Assembly (NCBI RefSeq): GCF_030812875.1
Contig: NZ_JAUSTN010000011.1
Coordinates: forward strand, 1-34,829
Direction of reading: 5' to 3'
Source: Peptoniphilus_B koenoeneniae
GTDB taxonomy: Bacteria; Bacillota; Clostridia; Tissierellales; Peptoniphilaceae
DNA: 34,829 nucleotides
Part shown: in pieces, positions 34,296 to 34,829 of the stretch
Numbering within the stretch: position 1 is the first letter of the stretch
Layout: each line of letters begins with the position of its first letter
Notes under the pieces: model-generated
Seen by the model: only the letters and a program-made list of their open reading frames with translations
The model's database searches: none
What the model was told of the DNA's origin: nothing
Made by a program: the position numbers and the translations under genes

Positions 34296-34829
34296 TCTAG
34301 GGACCAATTTATTGGTCCGACGGCGTATGGCGAACGAAATAAAATAAAAAATGAAAATGAAAATTTATAAATAAATGGTTTATTGAAAAAATTTAAAACA
34401 AATATTGATTTTGTTTTCTCACCCAAGGCACACGGACCGGTAAACCGGTCCCTACAACCCACAAAATCCCACGCATAAATTTATGGTAATTTTATCCACA
34501 CATGGAATCCACGAAGGAACGTGGGGTAATTTTGTGCGAAGAGGTTTCAAAAGATTAAATATTTGCAAGCGAATGTAGGGACCAATTTATTGGTCCGGCG
34601 GCGAAGCCGAATTATTTAAAATAAAAAATGATAAAACATAAATACAAAAATAATCTTTATTGAAAAAATTTAAAACAAATATTGATTTTGTTTTCACACC
34701 TAACACACACGAACCGGTAAACCGGTCCCTACAGCCCACAAAATCCCACGCATAAATTTATGGTAATTTTATCCACACATGGAATCCACGAAGGAACGTG
34801 GGGTAATTTTGTGCGAAGAGGTTTCAAAA
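34296..34829. repeat. Hairpin-repeat array, right copy (continues past the window)
   Basis: Palindrome A at 34301 and 34579, palindrome B at 34434 and a mutated B (GAACCGGTAAACCGGTCC) at 34711; direction B to A on the plus strand. The B-to-A interior (34452-34578) is 127 bases, like the left array, and 34452-34551 recurs almost unchanged from 34729 (period 277). Inner stem CCACG...CGTGG at 34509-34524 and 34786-34801. The stretch 34158-34295 before it contains no gene or motif that I can support, only a G-rich run (GGTGGGGTGGGGTGGGGATG, 34250-34269). Confidence 0.9.

Noticed and set aside
34105..34462. Open frames on both strands over the right repeat array
   Set aside because: Same repeat-derived peptides, no ribosome site, and one overlaps the S-layer promoter.
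1..34829. tRNA or rRNA genes, prophage or integrative element genes
   Set aside because: No cloverleaf, rRNA segment, integrase or phage structural gene could be recognised anywhere in the window.

Overview
The window is AT-rich, low-GC Gram-positive DNA from an anaerobe. The best guess is a Tissierellia / Peptoniphilus-like coccus, judged from Bacillota-type RpoB, RpoC, S12, S7 and EF-G, strong AAGGAGG ribosome sites, an SLH-domain S-layer protein and an anaerobic sugar-acid catabolic block with TRAP transporters. The genus is inference; no 16S or tRNA gene was seen.

Layout. 1-3381 (- strand): rpsL-rpsG-fusA-tuf, led by its own sigma-A promoter inside an unusual inverted repeat; tuf runs off the left edge. 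3423-5143 (-): a self-contained tetR plus membrane-protein operon with two matching operator palindromes. 5168-6000: tandem hairpin repeats. 6013-13532 (-): rpoB-rpoC with its own promoter, leader hairpin and terminator. rpoBC is detached both from the ribosomal genes that usually precede it (no rplJ/rplL here) and from rpsL.

13713-29201 is a sugar-acid catabolic region. On the - strand: promoter, operator, dctP1, dctQ1, dctM1 and a zinc-dependent dehydrogenase; then a GntR regulator. On the + strand: a second GntR regulator and a three-gene FAD oxidoreductase operon (GlpA/LhgO-like, NAD/FAD-type, DUF1667). On the - strand again: an SGNH hydrolase with dctP2, dctQ2 and dctM2, then uxuB-uxuA. 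UxuB (fructuronate reductase) and UxuA (mannonate dehydratase) convert fructuronate to 2-keto-3-deoxygluconate. The dehydrogenase may feed fructuronate from L-gulonate (inference). uxaC, kdgK and the aldolase are not in the window.

29240-30725 is a dense array of the hairpin repeats, interrupted by a 93-bp two-hairpin element. 30842-31469 (-) holds a solo sigma-70-family gene whose promoter is bracketed by two LexA/DinR-like boxes. 31531-34157 (-) is the S-layer gene with a long structured leader. 34296-34829 is another copy of the repeat array and runs off the right edge.

The least expected signals are the repeat family, whose stems keep pairing through compensatory changes and often carry GNRA-type loops, the apparently SOS-controlled sigma factor, the inverted repeat around the rpsL promoter, and the paired tetR operators.
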